This document shows, in pieces, positions 1 to 8,599 of a stretch of 34,234 nt of DNA. Source of the DNA: Planctomycetota bacterium (GTDB lineage Bacteria > Planctomycetota > UBA1135 > UBA2386); NCBI GenBank assembly GCA_016794425.1, contig JAEUHR010000024.1, positions 1 to 34,234 of the forward strand. Reading direction: 5' to 3'. The position numbers were made by a program, and so were the translations under genes. The notes beneath the pieces were generated by a model. The model searched no databases. It saw nothing but the letters and a program-made list of their open reading frames with translations, and had not been told where the DNA came from. How positions within the stretch are numbered: the first letter of the stretch is position 1; each line of letters begins with the position of its first letter.

Positions 1-224
1 GCAAACCCGCTGCTGCCGCCGCACCGGCCGCGGCTCCGGCCGCTGCCGCCGCCAAGCCGGCCGCTCGCGCCGGCAAGCCGGCCGCAGCACCGCGCGCTGC
101 GGCCGCCGCCGCCGGCGAGGGTGGCCACAAGCGTGGCGGCATGGGCCTGATGGTCGCACTGACCGTGCTGCTGCTCGTCGCCGCTGCCGGTGTCGCCTAC
201 TTCTTCCTCGGCAACCAGCTCTGA
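1..224 (+). CDS. Ala/Pro/Lys-rich single-pass membrane protein, C-terminal fragment
   Basis: The gene is cut by the window start; its codons run from base 3 to a TGA at 222-224, leaving 73 residues. The visible part has two sections. First comes a low-complexity stretch of Ala and Pro with scattered Lys and Arg (AAPAAAKPAARAGKPAA style). Then follows one hydrophobic helix, roughly GLMVALTVLLLVAAAGVAYFF, ending five residues before the stop (LGNQL). This looks like a flexible linker leading to a C-terminal membrane anchor. It lies only 14 bases upstream of the roadblock gene, so the two are probably co-transcribed and may act together. The missing N-terminal domain would decide the function, and I cannot name the family. 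Confidence 0.7.
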   Translation, partial: KPAAAAAPAAAPAAAAAKPAARAGKPAAAPRAAAAAAGEGGHKRGGMGLMVALTVLLLVAAAGVAYFFLGNQL

Positions 225-238
225 GCGGAGGGACTCGT

Positions 239-763
239 ATGGCCGACAAGAACAAGAAGAAGATGTCGCAGAACGAGCGGCTCCGCCACGACCGCCTGAC
301 GTTCTACAAGGACGACGTCGACCGCATCGACAAGCTGCTGGCCGAGTTCCTGCGGCTGTCCGGTGCCAAGTGCGCGCTGCTGATCGACAAGGAAGGGCAC
401 CTCGTCACCAAGCGTGGAGAACTTCGCACAATCGACATCGACACGATCTCCGCGCTGGTGGCCGGCTCGTTTGCGGCGACCAAGGAGATGGCGCGGCTGC
501 TCGGTGAAGACGAGTTCACCGCGATGTTCCACCAGGGTGAACGCGACAACATCCAGCTGTCGCTGGTCGGTGATCGCACGCTGTTGACGATCTTGTTCGA
601 CGACCGCACGACGGTCGGCATGGTGCGCCTCTACGCGAGCGAGACCGCGAAGAAGCTCGCCGACATCTACAAGGACGCGATGAACCGCACCGACGTCGAT
701 CCGGGTCTCGGCGAGGCGTACGGATCCGACGCGAAGAAGACGCTCGACAAGCTGTTCGACTGA
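239..763 (+). CDS. Roadblock/LC7 domain protein (MglB-like)
   Basis: This 174-residue cytoplasmic protein has a lysine-rich start (MADKNKKKMSQNERLR). An amphipathic helix follows (about residues 24-40). Next is a roadblock/LC7 core with the usual pattern: CALLIDKEGHLV beta hairpin, a helix through SALVAGSFAATKEMARLLG, then DNIQLSLVGDRTLLTILFD and VGMVRLYA strands. Roadblock proteins normally dimerise and regulate small Ras-like GTPases; MglB acting on MglA in polarity and motility is the best known bacterial case. No GTPase gene is visible here, though the upstream side is cut off. The ATG at 239 follows a GGAG-like sequence (226-233). Domain assignment is from the fold pattern; the biological role is unknown. 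It is close behind a membrane-anchored protein, so it may work at the membrane. Confidence 0.8.
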   Translation: MADKNKKKMSQNERLRHDRLTFYKDDVDRIDKLLAEFLRLSGAKCALLIDKEGHLVTKRGELRTIDIDTISALVAGSFAATKEMARLLGEDEFTAMFHQGERDNIQLSLVGDRTLLTILFDDRTTVGMVRLYASETAKKLADIYKDAMNRTDVDPGLGEAYGSDAKKTLDKLFD

Positions 764-778
764 GCTGCCGAGACGGTG

Positions 779-824
779 CGCACGCGGGTCGGCCACGACG
801 GGTTTCGTGGTCGACCCGCGTGCG
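779..824 (+). terminator. 20-bp hairpin after the roadblock gene
   Basis: Bases 779-798 pair with 805-824 over 20 positions with a single G-U pair, around a six-base loop. The outer 13 base pairs are perfect. It begins 15 bases after the roadblock stop codon. Only a weak T-containing run follows (GTTTCC), so it is a terminator-like or 3'-end protecting hairpin rather than a canonical intrinsic terminator. Confidence 0.65.
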
Positions 825-1124
825 TTTCCGGGCCGTTTCCGCGCGTCGGTCGCAAAGGAAAATCGAAAAAAACTGGAGCGTGCGCGCGCCGCGATGGTGG
901 CGAAGCAAGGCAGCCATCATGGCTCGGACAATCTGCGTCGCGTTCTGATTCGCAATTTGCGACGCTGCGCCGAACGAGCAGTATCTCAAGCCTTCCCAGC
1001 GAGTTCCGGTGAATTCGCGGCTGCACGTTGCCGATCACTACACCGTGGCCGGAGTTCCAGGCTCACCTCGGTGCTGCCCCTCTTCGGTCTTACCCCTTCA
1101 AAACCCTAACAAGGACTCAGTGTA
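825..1124. other. 300-base non-coding stretch upstream of the micro-ORF
   Basis: I see no credible gene here; the open frames lack start signals and family features. It holds an A-rich patch (854-873, with seven consecutive A at 866-872) that stands out in this GC-rich DNA, a near-palindrome AGCCATCATGGCT at about 912-924, and a perfect 6-1-6 palindrome TCGCAATTTGCGA at 950-962. A weak promoter candidate is TTGCGA (957-962) with TATCTC (982-987), but the spacing of 19 bases is long. The stretch ends with a good ribosome-binding site, AAGGA at 1111-1115. It presumably carries the promoter and leader of the micro-ORF. Confidence 0.5.
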
Positions 1125-1187
1125 ATGGCTGCCAAGAAGAAGGCCACCAAGAAGAAGAAGGCCACGAAGAAGAAGGCGAAGAAGTAA
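1125..1187 (+). CDS. 20-residue lysine-rich micro-protein (histone-tail-like)
   Basis: A short open frame encodes exactly 20 residues, 12 of them Lys, with the rest Met, Ala and Thr. It is built from K(3-4)-A-T repeats, like the C-terminal tails of bacterial H1-type proteins. An AAGGA ribosome-binding site ends nine bases before the ATG, and a strong intrinsic terminator stands 57 bases after the TAA, so it forms its own small transcription unit. The first 17 bases are identical to the start of the histone gene at 23231. The likely role is binding DNA or RNA through charge, inferred only from composition. Alternatives are that the transcript acts as a small RNA, or that this is the remnant of a longer Lys-rich tail gene. 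The coding signal is clear, but translation is unproven. Confidence 0.65.
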   Translation: MAAKKKATKKKKATKKKAKK

Positions 1188-1244
1188 GCCTTCCCGAGGG
1201 TTGCGGCCTGCCCTCACGGCGCGCGCCCTCGCATGGAATCCCGG

Positions 1245-1280
1245 ACGGGGTGCGGCGCTGCTGCATCCCGTTCTTTTTTT
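1245..1280 (+). terminator. Intrinsic terminator of the micro-ORF transcript
   Basis: Bases 1245-1253 pair with 1263-1271 (nine pairs, one of them G-U) around a nine-base loop. The run TCTTTTTTT follows at 1272-1280. This is the only textbook Rho-independent terminator in the window. It points in the plus direction, away from the micro-ORF, and metG ends 40 bases further on the other strand. Confidence 0.85.
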
Positions 1281-1319
1281 GTCAGGGCCCTGTTCGGGTC
1301 GGCCGCTGCCCGCGTCGGC

Positions 1320-3356
1320 TCAGTGCAGCCGCTGGCCGGGCCTGGCGCCGGCGTCCGGCGACAGCAGGAACACCTCGCCGTCGGTGCCGGCCGCGATCAC
1401 CATGCCTTCGCTGGTGCCGAACTTCATCTGCCGCGGCGCCAGGTTGGCGACCATCACGACCAGCCGGCCGACCAGTTGTTCGGGCGCGTAGGCGCCCTTG
1501 ATGCCCGCGAACACCGTGCGGGTCGTGCCGCCGCCGAGGCTCAGCTGCAGGCGCAACAGCTTCTTCGCTTCGGGAATCGACTCTGCCGCCACGACGCGAG
1601 CGAGGCGCAGGTCGACCTTCTGGAAGTCGTCGATCGTGATCGTCGGTGCCAGCGGCTCCTTGGTCAGCGTGGCACCATCGTCGGCGCTGGCTGCCGGCGC
1701 CGGTGGTGCGCTGGCCGGCGCCGCCGACAGCTCCGGCGTGAACATTGCCTGCACCTTGTCCGGTTCGACGCGCGCCATCAGGTGTTCGAACTTCGCGACC
1801 GGCCGGCCGACCAGCGGGGTCGCGACCAGGTCCCAGCGGTCGCAGCTGCTGCCGAGCAGCGCGCCGGCCTTCGCCGCCAGCTGCGGCAGCACCGGCTGCA
1901 GGTAGACCGCGATCTGGTGGAACAGGTTCAGCACCACGGTGCAGGTGTCCTGCAGCTCCGCCGCGCGCGCCGGGTCCTTCTTCAGCGTCCAGGGGGCCTT
2001 CTGCTCGACATACTCGTTGGCCGCGTCGGCCAGCAGCATCACGAGCCGCGTCGCCTCGCGGAAGTCGCAGGCCTCGTAGGCCGCGGCGATCGCCTCGCGC
2101 TGCGCGGCCGCGCGCGCGAACCGGCCACCGTCGTCCGGGTAACGCGCCGACAGTCCGCTGGCCTCGACGAAGCGCGCCGTGCGACTGGCCAGGTTGACGA
2201 CGCGGCCGACCAGGTCGCTGTTGACCTTGCCGACGAACTCGTCCGGCTGGAAGTCGAGGTCGTCGATCTTGTTGCCGAGCTTGCTCGCGTAGTAGTAGCG
2301 CAGCCACTCGGCGTCGAGGTGCTCGAGGTACTTCGCAGCGGTCACGAACGTACCCTTCGACTTCGACATCTTCTCGCCGCCGACGCGCAGGAAGCCGTGG
2401 ATCTGCACGCGGCTCGGCAGCCGGTAGCCGCCGACGTGCAGCAGCGCCGGCCAGAACAGCGTGTGGAAGTAGGTGATGTCCTTGCCGAGGAAGTGCACGA
2501 TCTCGACGCCGGGCTTGCGCCACCAGTCGTCGAGCGACTGGCCGGTGCGTTCGCACCACTCGCGCGTCGCCGCGATGTAGCCGATCGGCGCGTCGAACCA
2601 GACGTACCAGTACTGGCCCTTCGCGTCCGGGATCTCGAAGCCGAAGTACGGCGCCGGCCGCGACACGTCCCAGTCCTGCAGCGGCTTGTCGAGGAAGTGG
2701 CCGGCCAGGTAGTTGGCGACCTCGGCCTGCAGCGCGCCGCTGCGCTGGGTCCATTCCTGCAGCATCGGCTGCAGCGGCGTCAGCCGCACGAACAGCTGCG
2801 CACTCGGCCGCAGCTCGGGCTTCGCCCCCGAGTGCACGCTGCGAGGGTTCTTCAGTTCGGTCGCCGGATAGGTGGCGCCGCACTTCTCACAGCTGTCGCC
2901 GTACTGCTCGGCGGCGCCGCAGCGCGGGCACTCGCCGACCACGAAGCGGTCGGCCAGGAAGGTCTTCTGCACCGGGTCGTAGAGCCGGTCGACGGAGCGT
3001 TCGACGACCAGGTTCTGTGCCCGCAGGTTGCGCCAGATGCCGGCAGCGATGTCGTGGTTGGCGCGGCTGTTGGTCGACCCGTAGTGGTCGAACGAGATGC
3101 CGAACGCCGCGAAGTCGCGCTGGTGCTGCACCGACATGTCGGCGATCAACTGCTCCGGCGTGCGGCCCTCCTTCTGGGCCCGGATCATGATCGCCGTGCC
3201 GTGCGTGTCGTCGGCGCACAGGTAGGCGACCCGGTGCCCGCGGAGCCGCTGGAAGCGGACGAACACGTCGGTCTGGATGTACTCGACCAGGTGGCCGAGG
3301 TGGATCGGACCGTTCGCGTACGGCAGGGCGCTGGTGACCAGGATCTGGCGTGTCAT
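1320..3356 (-). CDS. metG: Methionyl-tRNA synthetase
   Basis: The 678-residue class I synthetase charges tRNA-Met with methionine in the cytoplasm. The N-terminal Rossmann domain has the HIGH signature as HLGH (residues 19-22). The zinc-binding knuckle is CPRC/CEKC with Cys143, 146, 156 and 159. The KMSKS loop is intact at 329-333. After an Ala/Pro-rich linker (about 555-575), the last roughly 100 residues form a tRNA-binding OB-fold domain (from [14 protein letters not shown]), so this is the long form, the same size as the E. coli enzyme. The ATG at 3356 begins the conserved [17 protein letters not shown] start; the much longer open frame upstream is just lack of stops in GC-rich DNA. The membrane protein gene upstream ends 47 bases away. 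Confidence 0.97.
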   Translation of the reverse strand: MTRQILVTSALPYANGPIHLGHLVEYIQTDVFVRFQRLRGHRVAYLCADDTHGTAIMIRAQKEGRTPEQLIADMSVQHQRDFAAFGISFDHYGSTNSRANHDIAAGIWRNLRAQNLVVERSVDRLYDPVQKTFLADRFVVGECPRCGAAEQYGDSCEKCGATYPATELKNPRSVHSGAKPELRPSAQLFVRLTPLQPMLQEWTQRSGALQAEVANYLAGHFLDKPLQDWDVSRPAPYFGFEIPDAKGQYWYVWFDAPIGYIAATREWCERTGQSLDDWWRKPGVEIVHFLGKDITYFHTLFWPALLHVGGYRLPSRVQIHGFLRVGGEKMSKSKGTFVTAAKYLEHLDAEWLRYYYASKLGNKIDDLDFQPDEFVGKVNSDLVGRVVNLASRTARFVEASGLSARYPDDGGRFARAAAQREAIAAAYEACDFREATRLVMLLADAANEYVEQKAPWTLKKDPARAAELQDTCTVVLNLFHQIAVYLQPVLPQLAAKAGALLGSSCDRWDLVATPLVGRPVAKFEHLMARVEPDKVQAMFTPELSAAPASAPPAPAASADDGATLTKEPLAPTITIDDFQKVDLRLARVVAAESIPEAKKLLRLQLSLGGGTTRTVFAGIKGAYAPEQLVGRLVVMVANLAPRQMKFGTSEGMVIAAGTDGEVFLLSPDAGARPGQRLH

Positions 3357-3403
3357 CGTCCCGGCGAAGGTAGCGGCGCGGGGGGCCGGATCCACGTTCG
3401 GGG

Positions 3404-5233
3404 CTAGTCGGGCACCAGCTGGCACTGGCTGCAGAACACGCCGAGCGCGCGCGTGTCGAGCGGCCGGCCCGCCACCGGCGGCGGCGGCTCGCTGTCCGGC
3501 AGGCGCAGCAGGATCGTCGTGCGGTCGCGTGCCGATGCGGCCAGCAGGGGAACGTACAGCGACGTCGGCGCCGATTCGGTCAGCACGTAGTCGCCGACGA
3601 CTTGGCCGTCGCGTTCGACCACGACGCGCTGCGACGCGCGACCCGGTGCGAGGTGCGGCTGCACGACGAGCCGCAGCGTGCGCCGGGGGCCGGTCGGCGC
3701 CTTCAGGTGCAGAGCGGCGCTCGCGGCCACCGTCCAGCGCCCGTGTGCCTCCGGCGCGCCCCAGCCGTCGTCGAGCCCGGGCGAGAGCCGCGGATCGGCG
3801 AACGGCACGGTGGCCTGTTCGGGCAGTTCGACCGAGGTGTGCGGCGCCGGCAGCGCGGCGGCCAGGAACTGCGGGTAGGACCAGTCCCACAACCGTGCCG
3901 GACGCGCATCGACCGATTCGGGCAACGCGTTCCACATCCATGTCGAGTGCGCGAAGGCTCCCTGCGCATGCATCGCCACGGACACGCTCAGCGTGACGGC
4001 CCACGCCGCGCCCCACGCGATCCGTTCCGCGCGACCGAGGTCGGCGCGCCGGCGCGCTGCGTCGAGCACCAGCACGGCAACCAGACCCAACCACGGGAAC
4101 ACGCCGGTCGTGAGCCGCGGCCCGTACGACACGCCGCCCCACCAGTGCGTGTAGCTGGCGACGGTGACGAAGTTGAGGGCGATGCCGAGCGTGATCGCGA
4201 CCACCAGCGGCCGGTCGCGCAGCCAACGGTGGTGGCGCAGGCCCGCGAGCAGCAGCACCGGCACGGCCGGCACGAAGACCAGCAGGCCGCGCCCGGGACT
4301 CACCAGCAGGCCGAGCAGCGCCGGGCCGATCTCGCCGGTGCCGAGTCGGTTGCTGCGGAAGTAGGTCGGCAGCGGCTGGCCCAGTTCCACCAACGACCAG
4401 ACCACGAACGCACCGAACCATGCGCCGGCGACGGCCGCCGTGGCGAAGAAGGTGCGCCGATCGCGCCACAGCAGCAGCAGCAGCAGCGCGGCGATCAGGC
4501 TCGCCGACTGCGGGCGCGTCACGAACAACCAGGCCAGCAGCGTGCCGAGCAGCAGGCTGTTCGGGCGCGTGCCCCTGGCGATCGCGCGCAGCCACACCGC
4601 GGCTGCCATGGCGCCGATCAGGCAGCCCCAGGTGTCGCTCCACAGCGCGCGGGATGCCGTGCTCAGCAGCGGGGTCGCGAACGCCAGCGCCAGCGCCAGC
4701 ACCGCGCTGGCGCGTTCGGGCAGCAACCAGCGCGCGGCGCGGTGCAGCACCACGACGGTCGCGGCCGTGACGATGGCCGCGATCAGGCACTGCAGCCATT
4801 CGTCGACTGCCACGTCGTAGGCGCCGTTGGCGTCGCGGCTGCGCACGCCGAAGGCGCGCGCGACCGCGACGAACGGTGCCGACAGCACCGCGCTGCCCGG
4901 CGGAAAGAAGTAGTACAGGTGGTCGTTGAGCACCTCGATCTGGTGTTCGTCACCGTTGGTGCGCACGAAGCCCCAGTCGCGCGGCGGCCGCCGCTCGAAG
5001 TAGTCGTCGACGCGCAGCGTGCCGTGCTCGAGCAGCGCGAAGCTCGGCGCCAGGCAGTACTTCGAGTCCGAGACCTGTCGGACCGGCGCGGCGGAGTAGA
5101 CGCCGAACGTCAGCGCGAACAGCAGCAGCGAGCCGAGCGCGGTGCGCCAGAACCCCGAACTCTGTGCGGCGGGCAGGGCACGTTCGCCGGGTGCTGTGGG
5201 CGGCTGCGGCCCTGACGACGCGTCTTCCGACAT
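3404..5233 (-). CDS. Polytopic membrane protein, GT-C-like glycosyltransferase candidate
   Basis: This 609-residue protein starts with a short polar segment. About eleven to twelve hydrophobic helices follow between residues 28 and 410, and then a soluble C-terminal region of about 190 residues rich in beta-type sequence ([25 protein letters not shown]). The first extracytoplasmic loop holds an acidic and aromatic motif ([23 protein letters not shown], here split: SDSKYCLAP, then LRVDDYF). This layout fits the GT-C superfamily (ArnT/PMT-like transferases that use polyprenyl-phosphate sugars). I see no decisive catalytic signature, so the sugar and acceptor are open. The C-terminal CSQCQL pair is unusual. 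The gene sits between metG and a CysZ/EI24-like gene, all on the minus strand and closely spaced. The ATG at 5233 is the first plausible start. Confidence 0.65.
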   Translation of the reverse strand: MSEDASSGPQPPTAPGERALPAAQSSGFWRTALGSLLLFALTFGVYSAAPVRQVSDSKYCLAPSFALLEHGTLRVDDYFERRPPRDWGFVRTNGDEHQIEVLNDHLYYFFPPGSAVLSAPFVAVARAFGVRSRDANGAYDVAVDEWLQCLIAAIVTAATVVVLHRAARWLLPERASAVLALALAFATPLLSTASRALWSDTWGCLIGAMAAAVWLRAIARGTRPNSLLLGTLLAWLFVTRPQSASLIAALLLLLLWRDRRTFFATAAVAGAWFGAFVVWSLVELGQPLPTYFRSNRLGTGEIGPALLGLLVSPGRGLLVFVPAVPVLLLAGLRHHRWLRDRPLVVAITLGIALNFVTVASYTHWWGGVSYGPRLTTGVFPWLGLVAVLVLDAARRRADLGRAERIAWGAAWAVTLSVSVAMHAQGAFAHSTWMWNALPESVDARPARLWDWSYPQFLAAALPAPHTSVELPEQATVPFADPRLSPGLDDGWGAPEAHGRWTVAASAALHLKAPTGPRRTLRLVVQPHLAPGRASQRVVVERDGQVVGDYVLTESAPTSLYVPLLAASARDRTTILLRLPDSEPPPPVAGRPLDTRALGVFCSQCQLVPD

Positions 5234-5277
5234 GGTGCGCAGTCTAGGCGCGCCGCAGGACGGATGCGCGGCCGGCC

Positions 5278-6117
5278 TCACCGCTGCTTGTCGAACTGCA
5301 GGTAGCTGCTGGTGGCGGCGACCGTCGCGACGCCGGCCAGCGCCAGCAGGTTCACGAACGGCACCGCGGCCGCGAGCTGGATGCCGACTCCGGTGCCGAG
5401 CGCGCGCCAGCGGTTGCGCCACAGGAGCCGGATGCGGCCGCGCAGGTCGAGCCCTCGAGCTGCCATCGGCGGTTCGAACCACACCAGCGCCGCGACCGCG
5501 GCCCCGATCGCCGCCATCGCGGCGATGCCGACCCACGGCACCAGCACCAGCAGCAGCGTCGGCGGCAGCGCGACGAACGCGTAGCCGAGCACGCGGGCCC
5601 GTTCGGTCAGGCGCAGCGTGGCCGGCGGCGCCGCGGCGGCGCGTGGGCCGAGCATCGTGCGTTCGGCGGCGAGGCGCAGCGGTTCGTGCAGCGCACCGAC
5701 CGCGACGTCGAGCAGCGACGGGCCGAGCAGCACCCAGCAGGTCAGCAGCCACAACGCCGGTCCGGTGTGCTCGTGGCCTCGGCGCAGGCCTTCGAGCACG
5801 CCCCACGGCTCCGCGAACGTGTCGGTGAACGCCGGCGCCAGCACCAGCCAGAGCCCGATCGCGATCGCGACCGAGACCAGCGCGTTCGCCACCACCGGCA
5901 GCCGCAGCCGACCGACGAACTCGCGGCCGAACAACAGCGCGAACGGTGCCCGCGCCGCGTCGCGCACGCCGCGCACGAAGTCGAGCGGCGGCAGGCCGCG
6001 GCCCGGTCGCGCGCTGTGGCGGCCGTCGACGGTGCGCAGCTGCCCATCGCACCGGTCGCAGCGCGCCGCGGCGACCGCATGGCCACAGCAGGCACAGGGA
6101 AGGGGGTTCGTGGTCAC
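5278..6117 (-). CDS. Zinc-ribbon plus EI24/CysZ-like membrane protein
   Basis: The 279-residue protein begins with a small zinc ribbon (Cys8, Cys11, Cys20, Cys23). A helical membrane region with about four to five hydrophobic segments follows (about residues 75-95, 118-140, 175-215 and 250-270). The hydrophobic layout and size resemble the EI24/CysZ family, whose best known member helps sulfate uptake, but no sulfate genes are nearby. The zinc ribbon fused to the front is common in large-genome bacteria and suggests a cytoplasmic metal-stabilised tag. Family assignment is tentative. It is transcribed towards the GT-C-like gene with a 44-base gap and is divergent from gcdH, leaving 107 bases for both promoters. 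Confidence 0.6.
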   Translation of the reverse strand: MTTNPLPCACCGHAVAAARCDRCDGQLRTVDGRHSARPGRGLPPLDFVRGVRDAARAPFALLFGREFVGRLRLPVVANALVSVAIAIGLWLVLAPAFTDTFAEPWGVLEGLRRGHEHTGPALWLLTCWVLLGPSLLDVAVGALHEPLRLAAERTMLGPRAAAAPPATLRLTERARVLGYAFVALPPTLLLVLVPWVGIAAMAAIGAAVAALVWFEPPMAARGLDLRGRIRLLWRNRWRALGTGVGIQLAAAVPFVNLLALAGVATVAATSSYLQFDKQR

Positions 6118-6193
6118 GCGGTGGGCGGATGCAGGCGCTGCGGTCGGCGCGAGGATGCGGCGCGCGTCGCTTTCCTTGCCGCGCGCGTCCGCC

Positions 6194-6199
6194 TATCCT
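6194..6199 (+). promoter_or_regulatory. Candidate -10 element TATCCT for gcdH
   Basis: TATCCT lies 25 bases before the gcdH ATG, in a gap between divergent genes. It is inside an 11-base string CCTATCCTGCG (6192-6202) that recurs upstream of ftsH (33093-33103). No good -35 is visible at 16-18 bases; TTTCCT at 6171-6176 has the right spacing but a poor match. Confidence 0.35.
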
Positions 6200-6224
6200 G
6201 CGGTGCCCGCGCATCGAACGCACC

Positions 6225-7394
6225 ATGACCGACCTCTACAAGGCCCTCGACTTCTTCAACGTCGACGAACTCTACTCCGACGAAGAACGCATGATCCGCG
6301 ACACCGTGCGGTCGTGGGTGTCGGACCGGTTCATGCCGGTCATCGAGGAGCACAACCGCGCCGCGACGTTCCCGAGCCACCTGATCCCCGAGCTGGGCGA
6401 GATGGGCGTCTACGGCGCGTCGCTGACCGGCTACGGCTGCGCCGGCCTGAGTCCGATCGCGAGCGGCCTGATCTGCCAGGAGCTCGAGCGCGGCGACAGC
6501 GGCCTGCGCTCGTTCGTGTCGGTGCAGGGCTCGCTCTGCATGTATCCGATCTGGGCCTACGGCAGCGAGGCGCAGAAGCAGCGCTACCTGCCGAAGATGG
6601 CGACCGGCGAGCTGATCGGCTGCTTCGGCCTGACCGAAGCCGACTTCGGCAGCAACCCCGGCGGCATGCTGACCAAGGCCGTGAAGGACGGCGACCACTA
6701 CGTGCTGAACGGCAGCAAGTACTGGATCACGAACGGCAGCGTCGCCGACGTCGCGATCGTCTGGGCCAAGCTCGAGGGCACGATCCGCGGCTTCCTGGTC
6801 GACAAGGGCACCAAGGGCTTCCAGGGCAAGGGCATCAAGAACAAGTTCTCGCTGCGCGCGTCGGACACCAGCGAGCTCGTGCTCGAGGACGTGCGCATCC
6901 CGGCGAGCCAGATGCTGCCGAAGATCGAGGGCATCAAGGGCCCGCTGTCGTGCCTGACGCAGGCGCGCTACGGCATCGCGTTCGGCGCCATCGGCGCGGC
7001 GCAGGCCGCGTTCGACGAGGCGTGCCGCTACAGCAAGATGCGCATCCAGTTCGACAAGCCGATCGCGCGCTTCCAGCTGGTGCAGAACAAGCTGGTCTGG
7101 ATGGCCAGCGAGATCACGAAGGCGCAGCTGATGTGCTGGAAGCTCGGCAAGATGAAGGAAGCCGGCACGATGCAGCACTTCCACGTGTCGATGGCCAAGC
7201 GCAACTCGTGCTGGATGGCGCTCGAGTGCTGCCGCATCGGCCGCGACATCCTCGGCGCCAACGGCATCACCGACGAGTACCAGATGATGCGCCACATGTG
7301 CAATCTGGAGTCGGTGATCACCTACGAGGGCACGCACGACATCCACGGGCTGATCATCGGGCGGCAGCTGACTGGTGAGGACGCGATCCTGTAG
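6225..7394 (+). CDS. gcdH: Glutaryl-CoA dehydrogenase (acyl-CoA dehydrogenase family)
   Basis: The 389-residue flavoprotein oxidises, and probably decarboxylates, glutaryl-CoA to crotonyl-CoA in lysine and tryptophan breakdown. The acyl-CoA dehydrogenase signature CFGLTEADFGSNPGGM and the FAD-contacting KYWITNG are intact. LRSFVSVQGSL carries the Arg95-Ser96 pair that in GcdH contacts the distal carboxylate of the substrate. The catalytic base is Glu368 in TYEGTHDIHGLIIGR. That whole C-terminal motif is diagnostic of GcdH rather than of straight-chain dehydrogenases. Tyr just before the Glu fits decarboxylating enzymes, since a non-decarboxylating relative is reported to have Val there. The length is normal. 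An electron-transfer flavoprotein would take the electrons, but none is encoded here. The ATG at 6225 starts the conserved helix; the longer open frame upstream is not coding. Confidence 0.92.
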   Translation: MTDLYKALDFFNVDELYSDEERMIRDTVRSWVSDRFMPVIEEHNRAATFPSHLIPELGEMGVYGASLTGYGCAGLSPIASGLICQELERGDSGLRSFVSVQGSLCMYPIWAYGSEAQKQRYLPKMATGELIGCFGLTEADFGSNPGGMLTKAVKDGDHYVLNGSKYWITNGSVADVAIVWAKLEGTIRGFLVDKGTKGFQGKGIKNKFSLRASDTSELVLEDVRIPASQMLPKIEGIKGPLSCLTQARYGIAFGAIGAAQAAFDEACRYSKMRIQFDKPIARFQLVQNKLVWMASEITKAQLMCWKLGKMKEAGTMQHFHVSMAKRNSCWMALECCRIGRDILGANGITDEYQMMRHMCNLESVITYEGTHDIHGLIIGRQLTGEDAIL

Positions 7395-7422
7395 CCGCTG
7401 GCGTCTGCCCTGACCGCCGCCG

Positions 7423-8517
7423 ATGCCCCGCCTGCTGCACGTGCTCGCCGAGAAGGGCTACAGCGGCGGCGAGGTGCAGCTGCGGCTCCTGCTCGAGCAC
7501 TTTCAGCGCGCCGGCTTCCACAACGAGGTGGTGCTGGCACCGGGTGCGAAGTTCCGCGCCGCTGCCGCAGAGCTCGGCCTGACCGTGCACGAGGCGCCGT
7601 TGCGGCGCTGGTGGCGGCCGGACCTGTGGTGGAAGCTGCGCCGCGCCTACGCGCGCGCGCGGCCCGACGCGATCCACTTCGCCGACGGGCGCGCGTTGAT
7701 CCTCGGTGGGCTCGCCGCGGTCGGGGTGCCGGCGAAGAAGTTCACGATCCGCCGCATCGACTACCCGGTGAAGCGGGGCCTGCTCGGCGGTTTCCGCTAC
7801 ACGCGGCTGTGCGACCACACGATCGCGATCTGCGACGCGATCCGGCAGCGGTTGCGCAAAGGCGGCGTGCCCGACGACCGCATCAGCCTCGTCTACGACG
7901 GCCTCGACCCGGTGCCGTGGACCGGCCTGCAGCAGCACAAGGCCGCGGCGCGCGCGCGGCTCGGCATTGCCGCGGACGCGCAGGTGATCTCGCTCGCCGG
8001 CGTGCTGCGGCCGCGCAAGGGCCAGCACGTGCTGATCGACGCGTTCGCGCAGCTCGCCACCGAGTTCCCGCGCGCGGTGCTGTTCCTGGCCGGCGGCGGC
8101 AGCGAACACGAACCGCTGCGGGCGCAGGCGGCGCGGCTCGGGCTCGCGGCGCGCGTGTTCCTGCCGGGGCCGGTCAAGCCGGTGCACGACGTCTATGCGG
8201 CGAGCGACGTGTTCACGATGCCGTCGTTCCACGAAGGCCTGTGCAACGCCTGCCTCGAAGCCGGCTTCGCGGCGCTGCCGCAGGTCGTCAGCGATGCCGG
8301 TGGCAACGCCGAGATCGTCGTCGACGGCGTGACCGGCGCCGTGGTGCCGCGCGGCGATGTAGCGGCGCTGGCGGCGGCGCTGCGGCGCTACCTGCAGGAT
8401 CCGGAACTGGGCGCGCGGCACGGCGCGGCCGGCCGCGAACGGTGCCTCGAGCGCTTCACGGTCGACCGCCTCGGCCCCGAGGTCGAGGCCGTCGTGCGGC
8501 GGCTGTTGGCCGGCTGA
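7423..8517 (+). CDS. Glycosyltransferase, GT4 family
   Basis: The 364-residue protein has two Rossmann domains of the GT-B fold. The N-terminal half starts LLHVLAEKGYSGGEVQ, with the glycine-rich loop of retaining GT4 enzymes. The C-terminal nucleotide-sugar half has SLAGVLRPRKGQHVLIDAF, then the E-x7-E motif (Glu271 and Glu279 in EGLCNACLEAG), and the usual VVSDAGGNAEIVVDGVTG. It probably transfers a hexose from a nucleotide sugar onto a glycolipid or polysaccharide at the inner face of the cytoplasmic membrane. Donor and acceptor cannot be read from sequence. It starts 28 bases after gcdH, but the two functions are unrelated, so shared transcription may only reflect tight packing. Confidence 0.85.
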   Translation: MPRLLHVLAEKGYSGGEVQLRLLLEHFQRAGFHNEVVLAPGAKFRAAAAELGLTVHEAPLRRWWRPDLWWKLRRAYARARPDAIHFADGRALILGGLAAVGVPAKKFTIRRIDYPVKRGLLGGFRYTRLCDHTIAICDAIRQRLRKGGVPDDRISLVYDGLDPVPWTGLQQHKAAARARLGIAADAQVISLAGVLRPRKGQHVLIDAFAQLATEFPRAVLFLAGGGSEHEPLRAQAARLGLAARVFLPGPVKPVHDVYAASDVFTMPSFHEGLCNACLEAGFAALPQVVSDAGGNAEIVVDGVTGAVVPRGDVAALAAALRRYLQDPELGARHGAAGRERCLERFTVDRLGPEVEAVVRRLLAG

Positions 8518-8599
8518 GCGGCGCGTCTCGACGCGGGACCGGCCCGCACAGTCGCGTGGGGCGCGTGGTCGATGAGCCGGCACCACCTCGCCTCGGACG

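Noticed and set aside
1233..3407. A 724-residue open frame on the plus strand, antisense to metG
   Set aside because: It mirrors a well-supported gene on the other strand. Its Arg/Gln/Asp/Val/Leu-rich composition is what the complement of GC-rich codons gives; no family features and no start signal.
3357..4799. N-terminal extension of metG by 481 residues
   Set aside because: It overlaps the GT-C-like gene entirely, and the conserved start [13 protein letters not shown] lies at 3356.
5946..6224. N-terminal extension of gcdH by 93 residues
   Set aside because: It runs into the divergent membrane protein gene and is Arg-rich shadow sequence; GcdH homology begins near the ATG at 6225.
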